Notes: a model not told the origin generated them from the sequence alone. Positions 35,424 through 43,454 are shown, counted from the first letter of the stretch. The stretch: 64,000 nucleotides of DNA from Candidatus Tumulicola sp. (GCA_035601835.1 DATNNM010000011.1:124001-188000), one strand, 5' to 3'. Translations and numbers: made by a program.

Positions 35424-36176
35424 ATGCGCAGGCATGAGATCAAGAACCTCGAGTTTTGGGAGCGCACCAGCGCCGATTACCAGGCCAAACACGCGTCGCA
35501 GCTCAACGACAAGGCGCAATGCTGGGGCGTGTGGGCCATCCCGGAATCCGACCTGCACGTGCTGGGCGACGTGCGCGATAAAGACGTGCTCGAATTTGGG
35601 TGCGGCGCGGCGCAGTGGTCTATCTTTCTCGCGGTCGCCGGCGCTCGGCCCACGGGTCTTGACTTTTCGCAGACGCAGTTGGATCACGCGCGCCGGCTCA
35701 TGCGCGAGCGCGGTGTTGAGTTTCCGCTGCTGCTCGCAAGTGCCGAGGCTGTGCCGCTGCCGGACGCGAGTTTCGACATCGTGTTCTGCGATCACGGCGC
35801 GATGTCGTTCGCCGATCCGGAGCGGACCGTGCCGGAGGCCGCGCGCTTGTTGCGGCCCGGCGGGCTCTTCGCATTCAACATGACGAGCCCGCTCATGGAG
35901 CTGTGTTGGGATGACGAGGACGACGTCGTGCGCGAACGCCTGATGCGTACCTATTTCGGCATGCGCGGCGGCGAGGACGATGAGACGATCGTCTTCCAAC
36001 GCCCGTATGGCGAATGGATCCGGCTATTCCGAGCAGCCGGCTTGGAGGTCGAGGCTCTGATCGAACTCCGACCGCCGGAAAACGCGCAGTCGACGTACCG
36101 CGACTACGTGGACGTCGACTGGGCTCGCCGCTGGCCCGCGGAGAACATATGGAAACTCCGCAAACCAGCTTTGTAG
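35424..36176 (+). CDS. Class I SAM-dependent methyltransferase
   Basis: 250 aa. Motif I is VLEFGCGAAQWSIFLA (about 53-68), motif II is the acidic GLDFSQTQLDHARRL, and the methyltransferase_11 pattern continues with PLPDASFDIVFCDHGAMSF and EAARLLRPGGLFAFN. Substrate unknown. ATG 35424 starts 11 bp after the MFS gene. The last Leu codon (TTG) and stop (TAG, 36174-36176) lie within a copy of the dispersed palindrome. Confidence 0.9.
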   Translation: MRRHEIKNLEFWERTSADYQAKHASQLNDKAQCWGVWAIPESDLHVLGDVRDKDVLEFGCGAAQWSIFLAVAGARPTGLDFSQTQLDHARRLMRERGVEFPLLLASAEAVPLPDASFDIVFCDHGAMSFADPERTVPEAARLLRPGGLFAFNMTSPLMELCWDDEDDVVRERLMRTYFGMRGGEDDETIVFQRPYGEWIRLFRAAGLEVEALIELRPPENAQSTYRDYVDVDWARRWPAENIWKLRKPAL

Positions 36177-36196
36177 TGCCGGGGCTTTAGCCCCGG
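36171..36196 (+). repeat. Dispersed palindromic repeat, copy 4 (CCGGGGCTTTAGCCCCGG type)
   Basis: Third exact copy of the 26-bp element. Its TTGTAG provides the methyltransferase gene's last codon and stop; the hairpin follows at once and ends 6 bp before the stop of the convergent gene. Confidence 0.9.
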
Positions 36197-36201
36197 GGCG
36201 C

Positions 36202-36546
36202 TTACAATCTTTTCAGCGGATAACCGTGTGGGTCAAGGATGTAGATCTTGTCCGCATGGCGCGCGCCAAGCACCTTCTGATCGTAGACGACTTTGACGCG
36301 CATGCCGTTGTGCAGCGACGTCATCTGATACGTCGTCTTGCCGTCGTCCGAGAATAGCTTGTTGAACTTCGGCAGGATGAGGAAACTGAGCTCCTTGCCC
36401 GTTGCGTCCACGACTTTGATGTTGTTGATGGACACGTGGCTTACCCGGCCGACCCAATTTGCCGACTTGGCTTGCGCCGGCGCGGGCGCGAACAAGCCGC
36501 ACGACAGCACGGCGGCGATTGCGGCGATGATGATAAGAGAACGCAT
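36202..36546 (-). CDS. Small exported protein of unknown function
   Basis: 114 aa from ATG 36546, behind the ribosome site GGGAGG. It has a clear signal peptide (IIIAAIAAVLSCGLFAPAPAQA, cleavage near 26; the internal SCG could also allow lipidation). The mature part (NWVGRVSHVSINNIKVVDA, KELSFLILPKFNKLF) looks like a small beta-barrel, reminiscent of DUF5666-type OB folds, but no family is certain. It sits between the methyltransferase gene and lepB copy B. Confidence 0.68.
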   Translation of the reverse strand: MRSLIIIAAIAAVLSCGLFAPAPAQAKSANWVGRVSHVSINNIKVVDATGKELSFLILPKFNKLFSDDGKTTYQMTSLHNGMRVKVVYDQKVLGARHADKIYILDPHGYPLKRL

Positions 36547-36566
36547 GAATAGACCTCCCAAGCGAA

Positions 36567-36584
36567 GCCGGACGAGAGTCCGGC
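36567..36584. repeat. Palindrome related to the dispersed family (GCCGGAC type)
   Basis: GCCGGAC-GAGA-GTCCGGC, a 7-bp perfect stem between two minus-strand genes. It lacks the CTTTAG centre but matches the family in stem length, position and trailing CACC; membership is tentative. Confidence 0.5.
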
Positions 36585-36612
36585 ACCCAATCTTAAGTAT
36601 GCCCGCTGCGCT

Positions 36613-37305
36613 TTAGCGCAAAACCTTGACGTGCTTGGGCGGCCAGAACACGAAGAAGGCGTGCCCCACGAATTGTTCGCGCCGCAGGAAGCCCCAAAGG
36701 TGACCGTCGTCCGAATCGTTGCGGTTGTCGCCCAGCATCAAGTAGTAGCCCTTGGGCACGCGATCCGGGGCCTGCCAGTCCGACCTTGGTGGGACCTGGG
36801 CGCGAGAACCATCCAGCGGCACGCCCTCTACATAGATGGCGTAGTTTTTGATCTCAAGCTCGTAATCAGGGCGCTGGCCCGGCGGGATGTACGGCTCGTC
36901 GAGTTTCGCGTCGTTGCGATAGACCACGCCTTTGCTGATGCGAAAACGGTCGCCCGGCTGCGCCATCACGCGCTTGATGAAGTCGGTGGTGCCAAGCGCG
37001 GGCGGGGGCGCGAAGACCGCGATCTGCCCGTCCTGCGGGTCGCCAAAACGATACTGGATCTCATTGGCCAGGAGCACGTCGTTGATATCGAGCGTCGGTT
37101 CCATCGAGCCCGATGGGATCCAAAACGTGCGGATGACGAACTGCATGAGCACGAGCGCCACGATGCCCGCCACGATGAATGCGTCGAGATATTCCCTGAT
37201 GACGTTGCGGTGCTTCAGGTCGGGAACCGTCAACGGGCGCACGCCGATGATGACGCGCGCCACGACTAAGACGCCGATGATGATGAAGAGGGCGCCGGGA
37301 CTCAT
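36613..37305 (-). CDS. lepB: Signal peptidase I (copy B)
   Basis: 230 aa. Catalytic serine in WIPSGSMEPTL (about 68), catalytic lysine in DFIKRVMAQPGD, and LGDNRNDSDDGHLWGF near the end. Two N-terminal hydrophobic helices (about 4-22 and 42-60) rather than the single one of copy A. It follows rplS after 9 bp, the standard trmD-rplS-lepB order. The two copies are clearly different in sequence, so the duplication is not recent. Confidence 0.95.
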   Translation of the reverse strand: MSPGALFIIIGVLVVARVIIGVRPLTVPDLKHRNVIREYLDAFIVAGIVALVLMQFVIRTFWIPSGSMEPTLDINDVLLANEIQYRFGDPQDGQIAVFAPPPALGTTDFIKRVMAQPGDRFRISKGVVYRNDAKLDEPYIPPGQRPDYELEIKNYAIYVEGVPLDGSRAQVPPRSDWQAPDRVPKGYYLMLGDNRNDSDDGHLWGFLRREQFVGHAFFVFWPPKHVKVLR

Positions 37306-37314
37306 CGAAAGGCG

Positions 37315-37659
37315 CTACTTCTTTTCCTTGATGCGGGTCGCTTTGTTGCCGATGCGCTCTTGCAAGTAGAAGAGCTTGGCGCGACGGACTTGCCCCTGTC
37401 GCACGACTTCGATCTTCTCGACGCGCGGCGAGTGGACGAGGAACGAGCGCTCGACACCGACGCCGTGGGCGATGCGCCGCACGGTGAAGGTGGACGCTGG
37501 ACCGCCGTGACGGCGCTCGACGACGACGCCTTCGAAGACCTGGATGCGCTCCTTGTTGCCTTCCGTCACGCGCGAATGGACTTTGACCGTGTCGCCGGAC
37601 GAGAACTCGACGGAGCGCTTCTTGGCGTGGCCGGGGCCGATAAGTTTGGCAAGATCCAT
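37315..37659 (-). CDS. rplS: 50S ribosomal protein L19
   Basis: 114 aa. Signatures are [20 protein letters not shown] (about 20), VQVFEGVVV-like [28 protein letters not shown] and [18 protein letters not shown]19 lies at the 30S-50S interface. ATG 37659 is only 27 bp after the T-tract of an intrinsic terminator, and the ribosome site GGAAAG lies in the loop of a small CGTAG/CTACG hairpin, which points to regulated expression (see leader entry). Confidence 0.96.
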   Translation of the reverse strand: MDLAKLIGPGHAKKRSVEFSSGDTVKVHSRVTEGNKERIQVFEGVVVERRHGGPASTFTVRRIAHGVGVERSFLVHSPRVEKIEVVRQGQVRRAKLFYLQERIGNKATRIKEKK

Positions 37660-37752
37660 GATGACGTAGCTTTCCTACGGGTCGCTAAAAAAGCGCCGGC
37701 CTCGCGTTTTCAAGGCCCGGCGCCATGGCGCCCAAATGCCGAAATTGGAACG
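37660..37752 (-). promoter_or_regulatory. Candidate rplS (L19) attenuator leader
   Basis: On the minus strand, reading from a likely start near 37752: first a GGCGCCATGGCGCC palindrome (37719-37732), then the intrinsic terminator (37723-37687), then CGTAG-GAAAG-CTACG (37679-37665) holding the ribosome site, then ATG. The palindrome and the 5' arm of the terminator share bases 37719-37723, so only one can form. That is the layout of an antiterminator/terminator switch, as in autoregulated ribosomal-protein leaders. The ligand, perhaps L19 itself, is inference. Confidence 0.5.
37687..37723 (-). terminator. Intrinsic terminator between trmD and rplS
   Basis: On the minus strand the arms GCGCCGGGCCT and AGGCCGGCGC form a 10-bp stem with one bulged C and a 10-nt loop, followed directly by TTTTTT (37692-37687). 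It is the clearest terminator in the window and stands between the rplS promoter and the rplS start. Confidence 0.82.
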
Positions 37753-37758
37753 TCTAGA

Positions 37759-37788
37759 AGTATAGCACAAGGCAAGCCGGCAAGGCAA
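37759..37788 (-). promoter_or_regulatory. Candidate promoter for rplS
   Basis: Minus strand: TTGCCT (37788-37783), 18-bp spacer, TATACT (37764-37759) with an extended -10 TGC immediately before it. It lies 15 bp beyond the trmD stop and upstream of the terminator, so its transcript must read through the terminator to express rplS. Confidence 0.6.
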
Positions 37789-37802
37789 TTGCAGAGGCGG
37801 AC

Positions 37803-38510
37803 TCAACCCTGCGTCCGTTCGCTCCTGTCGCCGGGGGCCAGGTCTGGGCGCCGCTTGGCGGTGCGGCTTTTGGCCTGCTCGCGACGCCATTGCGCGATCC
37901 GAGCGTGGTCGCCCGTCAGCAGTATCTCCGGCACGGCGACGTTGCGAAAAGTCGCAGGGCGCGTGTAGTGCGGCCAATCGAGCCCGCCTGCGGCGAACGA
38001 CTCGTCCGACGCGCTCTCGGACGCGATCGCGCCGGGAAGCAGGCGCACGACAGCGTCGACGAACGCGAGCGCCGGGATCTCGCCGCCGGTGAGCACGAAG
38101 TCGCCAAGCGACATCTCCGTCGCCGCGATGAGGTCGAAGAAGCGGTCGTCGATGCCTTCGTAGTGCCCGCAGACGAAGATGAGGCGCGACTGCGTGGAGA
38201 GAGCGGCTGCGAGCGCGTGATCGAAACGTCTTCCCGCTGGTGAGGGCACGATGATCCGGCAATTCGCGGGCATAGCGAGCTGCGCGCCGAGCAGGTGTTC
38301 CATCGCCGCCATCAGCGGCCCCAGGCGCATCACCATGCCCGGTCCGCCGCCGTACGGCGCGTCGTCAGCGCGCTCGCCCTTGGGGACGAACTCCCATAGG
38401 TCATGAAGCGCGATGCTGACGAGGCCTTTCGATTGCGCGCGTCCTAGAATGCTGCCGGAGATGATCGGTTCGAAAAACGGACGAAAAAGCGTGAGGATGT
38501 CGATTTGCAT
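37803..38510 (-). CDS. trmD: tRNA (guanine37-N1)-methyltransferase TrmD
   Basis: 235 aa SPOUT enzyme methylating G37 of tRNAs reading CNN codons, preventing +1 frameshifts. It begins MQIDILTLFRPFFEPI, has YGGGPGMVMR near 50, and the trefoil-knot signature FVCGHYEGIDDRFF, then LGDFVLTGGEIPAL. The Arg-rich C-terminal tail replaces the usual helical end. ATG 38510 is the family start; the frame is open to 38894, but that is a shadow of the TPR gene. No rpsP or rimM precedes it. Confidence 0.96.
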   Translation of the reverse strand: MQIDILTLFRPFFEPIISGSILGRAQSKGLVSIALHDLWEFVPKGERADDAPYGGGPGMVMRLGPLMAAMEHLLGAQLAMPANCRIIVPSPAGRRFDHALAAALSTQSRLIFVCGHYEGIDDRFFDLIAATEMSLGDFVLTGGEIPALAFVDAVVRLLPGAIASESASDESFAAGGLDWPHYTRPATFRNVAVPEILLTGDHARIAQWRREQAKSRTAKRRPDLAPGDRSERTQG

Positions 38511-38567
38511 CGGACGGTTGCAATTGTGGAATCCACGCGGCCCGACCTGCGCGAACCGGTGCCGCGC

Positions 38568-39023
38568 ATGAGCAAGGGTTCGACGTTCGAACACGCGCTG
38601 CGCGCGTTCGGCAGAGCGCGATTCGAGGAGGCGATCGTGCTGTTCACGCAGGCGGCGGACGAAGACGATAGGGCGGCCGACGCGGTTTCGAAGCGCGGCG
38701 TCTGCAGGCTGCGTCTTGGCGACCGGGGTGCGGCCGCGCGCGATTTCAACGCGGCCCTCCAAATCGACCCTCGCTGCGTCGCCGCGCTCACCAATCTGGG
38801 AAACCTCGCGCTTGAGGCTGACCAAACCGACGTGGCGCGCGCGCGCTTCGAGGCTGCGCTCCTCATCGACGAGACGTACGCGCCTGCCCATCATAACTAC
38901 GCCGTGCTCTTGCGCCGCGAGGGCAAGTTCGCCGAGAGCGTGCGCGAGCTGCGCCTTGCCGCGAAATACGAAAACCGCGGCAAGCTGACGTTCTTGGAGT
39001 GGTTATCGGGGAAGCGGCGATAG
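38568..39023 (+). CDS. Tetratricopeptide-repeat protein
   Basis: 151 aa built of TPR units: FEHALRAFGRARFEEAIVLF, AVSKRGVCRLRLGDRGAAAR, AALTNLGNLALEADQTDVAR, and APAHHNYAVLLRREGKFAES. At least three full helical pairs fit the TPR pattern, giving a protein-binding scaffold. ATG 38568 is chosen; TTG 38505 in the same frame would overlap the trmD start and add residues unlike TPRs. Divergent from trmD. A palindrome follows the stop at once. Partner unknown. Confidence 0.78.
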   Translation: MSKGSTFEHALRAFGRARFEEAIVLFTQAADEDDRAADAVSKRGVCRLRLGDRGAAARDFNAALQIDPRCVAALTNLGNLALEADQTDVARARFEAALLIDETYAPAHHNYAVLLRREGKFAESVRELRLAAKYENRGKLTFLEWLSGKRR

Positions 39024-39051
39024 CCAGACTAAAGTCTGGCATACCACATTA
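39023..39051 (-). repeat. Dispersed palindromic repeat (GCCAGACTAAAGTCTGGC type)
   Basis: GCCAGACT-AA-AGTCTGGC (39023-39040) followed by ATACCACATTA. Read on the minus strand, the head AATGTGGTATGCC parallels the TGTAGTGCC head of the 26-bp class. It separates two convergent genes and overlaps both stop codons. Confidence 0.75.
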
Positions 39052-39534
39052 TTTCTTGGCGGGTTCGACCACCTCGACGACTTCAGCGTCCGTGATCTCC
39101 TCAAGGTATTCGAAAAGCTGCGGCAGCGTGATGCGTTCCAAAGCGGTGCGTTTCGGCGTCTTGCCGCCCTCGCCCTCATCGCGCAGGTAATAGCGCACAT
39201 CGAAGTCGGCAGCCTCCTCGGTATAGAGCGCCACCGCGAAATTCTTGGCCGGACTGTCATCATACACGCGCATGGCATACGGGTTGACGACTTCGATCGA
39301 ATGCGACGGGTTGTCTCCGTCAAAAATGGTGATGATCACTTCGCTCGAGCCGGTGACCTCGACTTCGCTCACCAAAAATGAGTTCTTCACGGAGTACAGT
39401 TGGCGCGCGCGGCGGTGGCGCGCCGACATCTCATAAAAGACGTGGTGATGCGCGAACCGGGAGAGGATCTTCTTGAGCGTCGCGATCGAGGCGACCGCCT
39501 CTTCGCGCTGGCTCTTCGTGTAGTAGATCTTCAA
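39049..39534 (-). CDS. Hypothetical protein, 161 aa
   Basis: No recognised family. An N-terminal basic helix (SQREEAVASIATLKKILSRF) is followed by a beta-rich region (SFLVSEVEVTGSSEVIITI, HSIEVVNPYAMRVYDD), an acidic stretch, and a C-terminal helix with ITDAEVVEVVEPAKK. No signal peptide or membrane helix, so probably cytosolic. Good codon bias supports a real gene. It is divergent from the TatA-like gene across a gap that holds a palindromic repeat. Confidence 0.7.
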   Translation of the reverse strand: MKIYYTKSQREEAVASIATLKKILSRFAHHHVFYEMSARHRRARQLYSVKNSFLVSEVEVTGSSEVIITIFDGDNPSHSIEVVNPYAMRVYDDSPAKNFAVALYTEEAADFDVRYYLRDEGEGGKTPKRTALERITLPQLFEYLEEITDAEVVEVVEPAKK

Positions 39535-39563
39535 GCGAGAGTGGCGTTCCTGAAAAGCCGCAC

Positions 39564-39583
39564 GCAGGACCTAAAGGTCCTGC
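39564..39583. repeat. Dispersed palindromic repeat (GCAGGACCTAAAGGTCCTGC type)
   Basis: GCAGGACCT-AA-AGGTCCTGC, a perfect 9-bp stem with the family's constant CTAAAG centre, in the divergent gap 39535-39627 before the TatA/B-like gene. Confidence 0.8.
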
Positions 39584-39627
39584 TCCACACGCGGCGTACT
39601 AAGATTTGCCCGGCAACCGGCAAAACC

Positions 39628-39918
39628 ATGCTCAGCCCTTCCGATACCATCATCATCTTCGTGGCAGCGCTGCTGCTTTTCGGCCCCGAACACTTGCCGC
39701 GCATCGCCAAGCAGTTGGGCGAAGCCATGCGTCACGTCCAGAACACCACCCATGCCTTCATGCAGGAGATGGACCGCGCTGCCGTCGCCGCCGAGATCAA
39801 GACGGCGCCCGCGGTCATACCCGAGCAGCTGCCCGACACGGCGACGCCGGCGCCGGGAGAAGACGCGTCCGGTCCGGCAGGCTCGTCGCGGGAAACCGGA
39901 CCGTCAGGTACGGCTTAG
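39628..39918 (+). CDS. TatA/TatB-like Sec-independent translocase component
   Basis: 96 aa: a short N-terminal hydrophobic helix (TIIIFVAALLLFGPEHLPRI) with the FGPxxLP hinge, then an amphipathic helix (AKQLGEAMRHVQNTTHAF) and a Pro/Ala-rich acidic tail. This is the TatA/B plan for twin-arginine export; a Glu in the hinge (FGPEHLP) fits TatB-like or TatA-like members alike. No tatC is adjacent. ATG 39628 is the family start; the frame is open further upstream across the palindrome. Confidence 0.85.
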   Translation: MLSPSDTIIIFVAALLLFGPEHLPRIAKQLGEAMRHVQNTTHAFMQEMDRAAVAAEIKTAPAVIPEQLPDTATPAPGEDASGPAGSSRETGPSGTA

Positions 39919-39919
39919 A

Positions 39920-40567
39920 TCAGGAAGAAGACTTGCCATAGAAACGGCGCCACAGCGCGATGACTTTGGTCACGTAGTTGATCGTTTCGTCGTACGGAGG
40001 CACGCCGTTATAGCGATCCACAGCCCCCGTGCCGGCGTTGTACGCCGCGATCGCGAACTCATATTGACGCTGCGGATCCAACCCGGCGTAGTGCTCCAGA
40101 TTGCCCTTGAGCGTGAGCACCGTTCCATGGATGTTCTGGCTGATGTCGCTGGTGTCGCCGACGCCATCCGCCGCGGCCGTGCTGGGCATCAGCTGCCCAA
40201 GCCCCAAGGCTCCCGCGGAACTGCGCGCGGTCCGGTCGAAGGCGCTTTCCGTTGCCACGATGGCCACGACCAAGCGCGGGTCTATGCCCGCTGAACGGGC
40301 CTCGCTGACGATGGCGTAGACGATCTGCTGGGCCTCAGCCTCGTCGATCCCCGGATTGAAATAGCGGATCGCCTGGACGTAGATGCGCATCGCATAGGCT
40401 GAACTCACGTGGAAGTGCATCGCGGTTCTGCCCGTTGACGCGATTGCGTCCGAGCCGCCGGCCGCCACGCTGCGATGATACAGCGTAACATCGTCGTCGG
40501 CGCGCGCCGGCGCCAAGCCGCAGAGAAGGGCAGCCGAGCAAAGCACGATGGCCGCGACCCGGTTCAT
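39920..40567 (-). CDS. Lytic transglycosylase (SLT domain)
   Basis: 215 aa with signal peptide (AAIVLCSAALLCGLAPARA). The SLT domain has the catalytic Glu in VATESAFDRTARSSAGALG, then GLGQLMPSTAA, and the AYNAGTGAV motif near 190, as in Slt70/MltE-type enzymes that cleave peptidoglycan to 1,6-anhydro-muropeptides. It faces the TatA/B-like gene, with stops 1 bp apart. Confidence 0.92.
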   Translation of the reverse strand: MNRVAAIVLCSAALLCGLAPARADDDVTLYHRSVAAGGSDAIASTGRTAMHFHVSSAYAMRIYVQAIRYFNPGIDEAEAQQIVYAIVSEARSAGIDPRLVVAIVATESAFDRTARSSAGALGLGQLMPSTAAADGVGDTSDISQNIHGTVLTLKGNLEHYAGLDPQRQYEFAIAAYNAGTGAVDRYNGVPPYDETINYVTKVIALWRRFYGKSSS

Positions 40568-40591
40568 AAGAGAATTATCGGTTTTTGGCGC

Positions 40592-40622
40592 GGTAAAATG
40601 AAATGGCCGCCCACAGGCGGCC
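40592..40622 (-). terminator. Probable intrinsic terminator after the YtxH-like gene
   Basis: Minus strand: GGCCGCC-TGTG-GGCGGCC (40622-40605), a perfect 7-bp stem, followed by ATTTCATTTTACC. The T tract is interrupted, so termination may be moderate. It lies 15 bp after the stop at 40638 and before the transglycosylase start. Confidence 0.62.
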
Positions 40623-40637
40623 GATCCGGGACCCGCG

Positions 40638-40862
40638 TTACAACTTGATCTGGGTGCGCAGATCCGAGATCTTATCCTCGAAGAACTTTGAGACCGACGT
40701 CCGGATCTGGCTCTTCTGGTCGTCTTCGAGCCGGCTGTATATCAAATAACCTGCGGCGCCGACAACCGCACCGATGAGACCGGCAAGCAGCGTAGCTTTG
40801 AGTTCGCCGCCCTCGCCGCCGGGCCGGTCGGCGCCTCCGGCGCCGTTGGGAGAAGCATCCAT
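40638..40862 (-). CDS. YtxH-like single-helix membrane protein
   Basis: 74 aa from ATG 40862: a Gly-rich polar N terminus (NGAGGADRPGGEGGELK), one helix (TLLAGLIGAVVGAAGYLIYS) with the GxxxGAxxGYLI pattern of YtxH/gas-vesicle-like proteins, then an amphipathic helix (DDQKSQIRTSVSKFFEDKI). Such proteins are stress-associated and uncharacterised. The frame is open to TTG 40913, but no ribosome site precedes that codon. Confidence 0.72.
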   Translation of the reverse strand: MDASPNGAGGADRPGGEGGELKATLLAGLIGAVVGAAGYLIYSRLEDDQKSQIRTSVSKFFEDKISDLRTQIKL

Positions 40863-40905
40863 ACCCCCGAGTTCGCCGAATTTGTGGCAACGGACCTTCA
40901 CACCA

Positions 40906-40930
40906 TGTAGCAACGGAGCTTAGCTCCGTT
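40906..40930 (+). repeat. Dispersed palindromic repeat (AACGGAGCTTAGCTCCGTT type)
   Basis: Head TGTAGC, then AACGGAGCT-T-AGCTCCGTT (40912-40930), a 9-bp stem with a shortened CTTAG centre, in the divergent gap between the YtxH-like gene and the phosphatase gene. The rest of that gap (40931-41036) shows no convincing promoter. Confidence 0.7.
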
Positions 40931-41036
40931 TAGCCTTACCGCCAGCCGGGGTAAACCAAGACCAGTGACCCATCCGCCCTCAGAAAAGGCGTAAAACCGC
41001 ACGAGGGTTGCTCTCTTCCGATACTAGAGCGTTGCA

Positions 41037-43454
41037 GTGAAGGATCGATCCGCGTTGCGGGTGCTTTCAGCACGCCAACGGGCGTGGCTGCTGGCGACCC
41101 TTGCGCTCATGACCGTGCTCGCCGTGGTAGCGGACTACTACGCACCCGCGGATTGGAAACTTCGGCCGCTATCCTTCATCTTAGTCATCGCACTGACCGG
41201 TGTGGCCGGCCTGCGCGTGGGAATCATCGCGGCCCTGCTCATGGCGGTCGCCTTCACCGAAGCGGAGCGACGCGGCGGACTCGGGTTGCCGACCTCGGCG
41301 GATCTCTTCACCATGGCGATCCTCTTCTTCACGCTGAGCGCTGCCGTGATTCTGGTCCGCATCATCCGCACGAGCGCCGCGCGAGCATCCGCGACCGCGG
41401 TACAATTGAAGGACGCCCAACGCGAGAACGTCCGCCTCAAGGATTTCGCCGACACGCAGGAGGCGCTCGCCGAGACGCACGCGCGTTACGTCGGCATCGG
41501 CGAGTCGATCCCGTTTGGAACGTGGCAAACCGACGCCGCCGGCAAGACGACGTTCATCAGCGAATCATTCAAAAAGCTCATCGGCATCGAGACGATCGAC
41601 GAGTTCCGAGGCCTCGGCTGGCTCAGTCGCCTGAGTCCGGACGACGCGAAGCGCCTAGAGGCGTCGTGGAAGAAGCGCGATACGGCGGAGGGCATCTGGG
41701 AGGAAGAATTTCGCGTGCGCGCCGTGGACAACCAGGTGTACACCATCCTCGCGCGCGGCGTGCGGATCGCGGGGCCGGACGGCGCCTCCCGAGGTTGGGT
41801 CGGCATGAACCTCGACATCAGCGAACGCAAGCGCGCAGAAGAGCAGTTGACGTTCCTGGCCGACTTGAGCGCCACTCTGTCGACGTCACTTGATTCAGCG
41901 GCGACGCTCGAGCGCGTCGCCGACCTCATCGTGCCTCGCTACGCCGACTGGTGCACGATCGACGTCCTTCAAGACGATGGCAGCGTCGAGACGATGGTCA
42001 TCCGCCACAACAATCCTGCGCACCTGGATCTAGCGCGCCGCTTCGGCGAAGAGTTCCCGCTCGATCCCAACAGCCCGCAGGGTCCCAACGAGGTGATTCG
42101 TACCGGGCAGCCTCAACTCTACGGGGAGATCACCGACGAAGAATTGGGCGTGCTGCCCGACCCCCGTGCGCGTGAAATGCTGCGCTCGTTGAACATGACC
42201 TCGGTCATGATCGTGCCTCTCTTGGCGCGCGGTCGAACGCTTGGAGCGCTGACGTTCATCGCCGCGGAGTCGCGCAAGCGTTATGGCTCCGAGGACCTGA
42301 AGTTCGCGCTCCTCATCGCCCGGCGCGTCGCGCTGGCGTACGACAACGCTCTTCTGTACGAACGCCAGCATCGGGTCGCGGATACGCTGCAGCGCGTATC
42401 CTTGCCGGCGACGCTGCCGCTAATACCCGGCGTTGCCATCAACGCGTACTACATCCCAGGCATGACCGAGGCGGAGATCGGCGGCGATTGGTACGACGCG
42501 TTCCAGTTCCCGGATGGCCGCGTGGGCTTGTCCATCGGAGACGTCGCCGGCAAAGGGTTAGAGGCCGCTGCCGCGATGGGATCGGTGCGCCAAGCCGTGC
42601 GCGGCGCGGCCTTCGAGGACGCGACGCCATCGCGCGTGCTCGAGCGCGTCAATCGCCTGCTGCTCCACGACAAGCCGGAGATGGTGACGGCGGTCTACGC
42701 GGTTTTCGATCCCATCGATTCGTCGCTCACCTGGGCGGTCGCCGGTCACCCGCCGCCGATGCTGGCGGACGCAGAGGGCGGCGTGCGCCCGCTAGCCCTG
42801 TCCTCGCCCCCGCTCGGTGTCTTTCACGAGGCGCGCTTCCCGGAACAACGCGTGGTCCTGTCACCGGGCGCGCTGCTGGTGTTCTACACCGATGGCCTGA
42901 TCGAGCAGGATCGCGACGTGCTCGCGGGCGAGAAGCAGCTCAGAGAAGCGATCGCGCTTGAGCTGGGGACCGACTCGCGAAACCCCGCCCAGGCGATCTG
43001 CTCGCGCATCGTAGGCACCACCGCGCGCGACGACATCGCCATTCTCACGCTGGCTTTGGCGGCCAAACCCCTCACCGAGCTCGACCTCGTGCTGGAGGCC
43101 CTCCCGATCAACAGCCGGACGTTGAGAGAGGCGCTGCGCCGGCTCTACGTCGCAGCCGGTCTCGATGAAGATCGCGCGTATTCGCTTCAGGTCGCATCCG
43201 GCGAAGCGATCATGAACGTAATCGAACATGCCTATGGAGTGCGTCAAGGAAACGTTCACGTGCGCGGTTTCGTGCGAGACGGCTCCGTCGTCGTCGAGGT
43301 CGAGGACTCTGGCCACTGGCGCAGGCAACGAGAAGATGCGCGCGGCCGCGGACTGATGCTCATGCGAGCCCTCGTGGACAAAGTGGAGCTCAACAACTCG
43401 GACAAAGGCACGATGGTGCGCCTCACGCACGCTATCGCCGGCCCTGCGGCATGA
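41037..43454 (+). CDS. Membrane PAS-GAF PP2C phosphatase with RsbW-like kinase domain
   Basis: 805 aa, five parts: three N-terminal membrane helices (about 15-112), PAS (145-270, ending WVGMNLDISERKRAEEQ), GAF (275-440), a SpoIIE/RsbU PP2C domain (455-660; EIGGDWYDAFQF, SIGDVAGKGLEAA, FYTDGLIE, DDIAILTL metal residues) and a C-terminal HATPase of the RsbW/SpoIIAB type (EAIMNVIEHAYG, VEDSG, RGLMLMRAL). It combines phosphatase and anti-sigma-type kinase of a partner switch in one protein, and its likely target, the STAS antagonist, is encoded next (4-bp overlap). Starts at GTG 41037. Confidence 0.92.
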   Translation: MKDRSALRVLSARQRAWLLATLALMTVLAVVADYYAPADWKLRPLSFILVIALTGVAGLRVGIIAALLMAVAFTEAERRGGLGLPTSADLFTMAILFFTLSAAVILVRIIRTSAARASATAVQLKDAQRENVRLKDFADTQEALAETHARYVGIGESIPFGTWQTDAAGKTTFISESFKKLIGIETIDEFRGLGWLSRLSPDDAKRLEASWKKRDTAEGIWEEEFRVRAVDNQVYTILARGVRIAGPDGASRGWVGMNLDISERKRAEEQLTFLADLSATLSTSLDSAATLERVADLIVPRYADWCTIDVLQDDGSVETMVIRHNNPAHLDLARRFGEEFPLDPNSPQGPNEVIRTGQPQLYGEITDEELGVLPDPRAREMLRSLNMTSVMIVPLLARGRTLGALTFIAAESRKRYGSEDLKFALLIARRVALAYDNALLYERQHRVADTLQRVSLPATLPLIPGVAINAYYIPGMTEAEIGGDWYDAFQFPDGRVGLSIGDVAGKGLEAAAAMGSVRQAVRGAAFEDATPSRVLERVNRLLLHDKPEMVTAVYAVFDPIDSSLTWAVAGHPPPMLADAEGGVRPLALSSPPLGVFHEARFPEQRVVLSPGALLVFYTDGLIEQDRDVLAGEKQLREAIALELGTDSRNPAQAICSRIVGTTARDDIAILTLALAAKPLTELDLVLEALPINSRTLREALRRLYVAAGLDEDRAYSLQVASGEAIMNVIEHAYGVRQGNVHVRGFVRDGSVVVEVEDSGHWRRQREDARGRGLMLMRALVDKVELNNSDKGTMVRLTHAIAGPAA

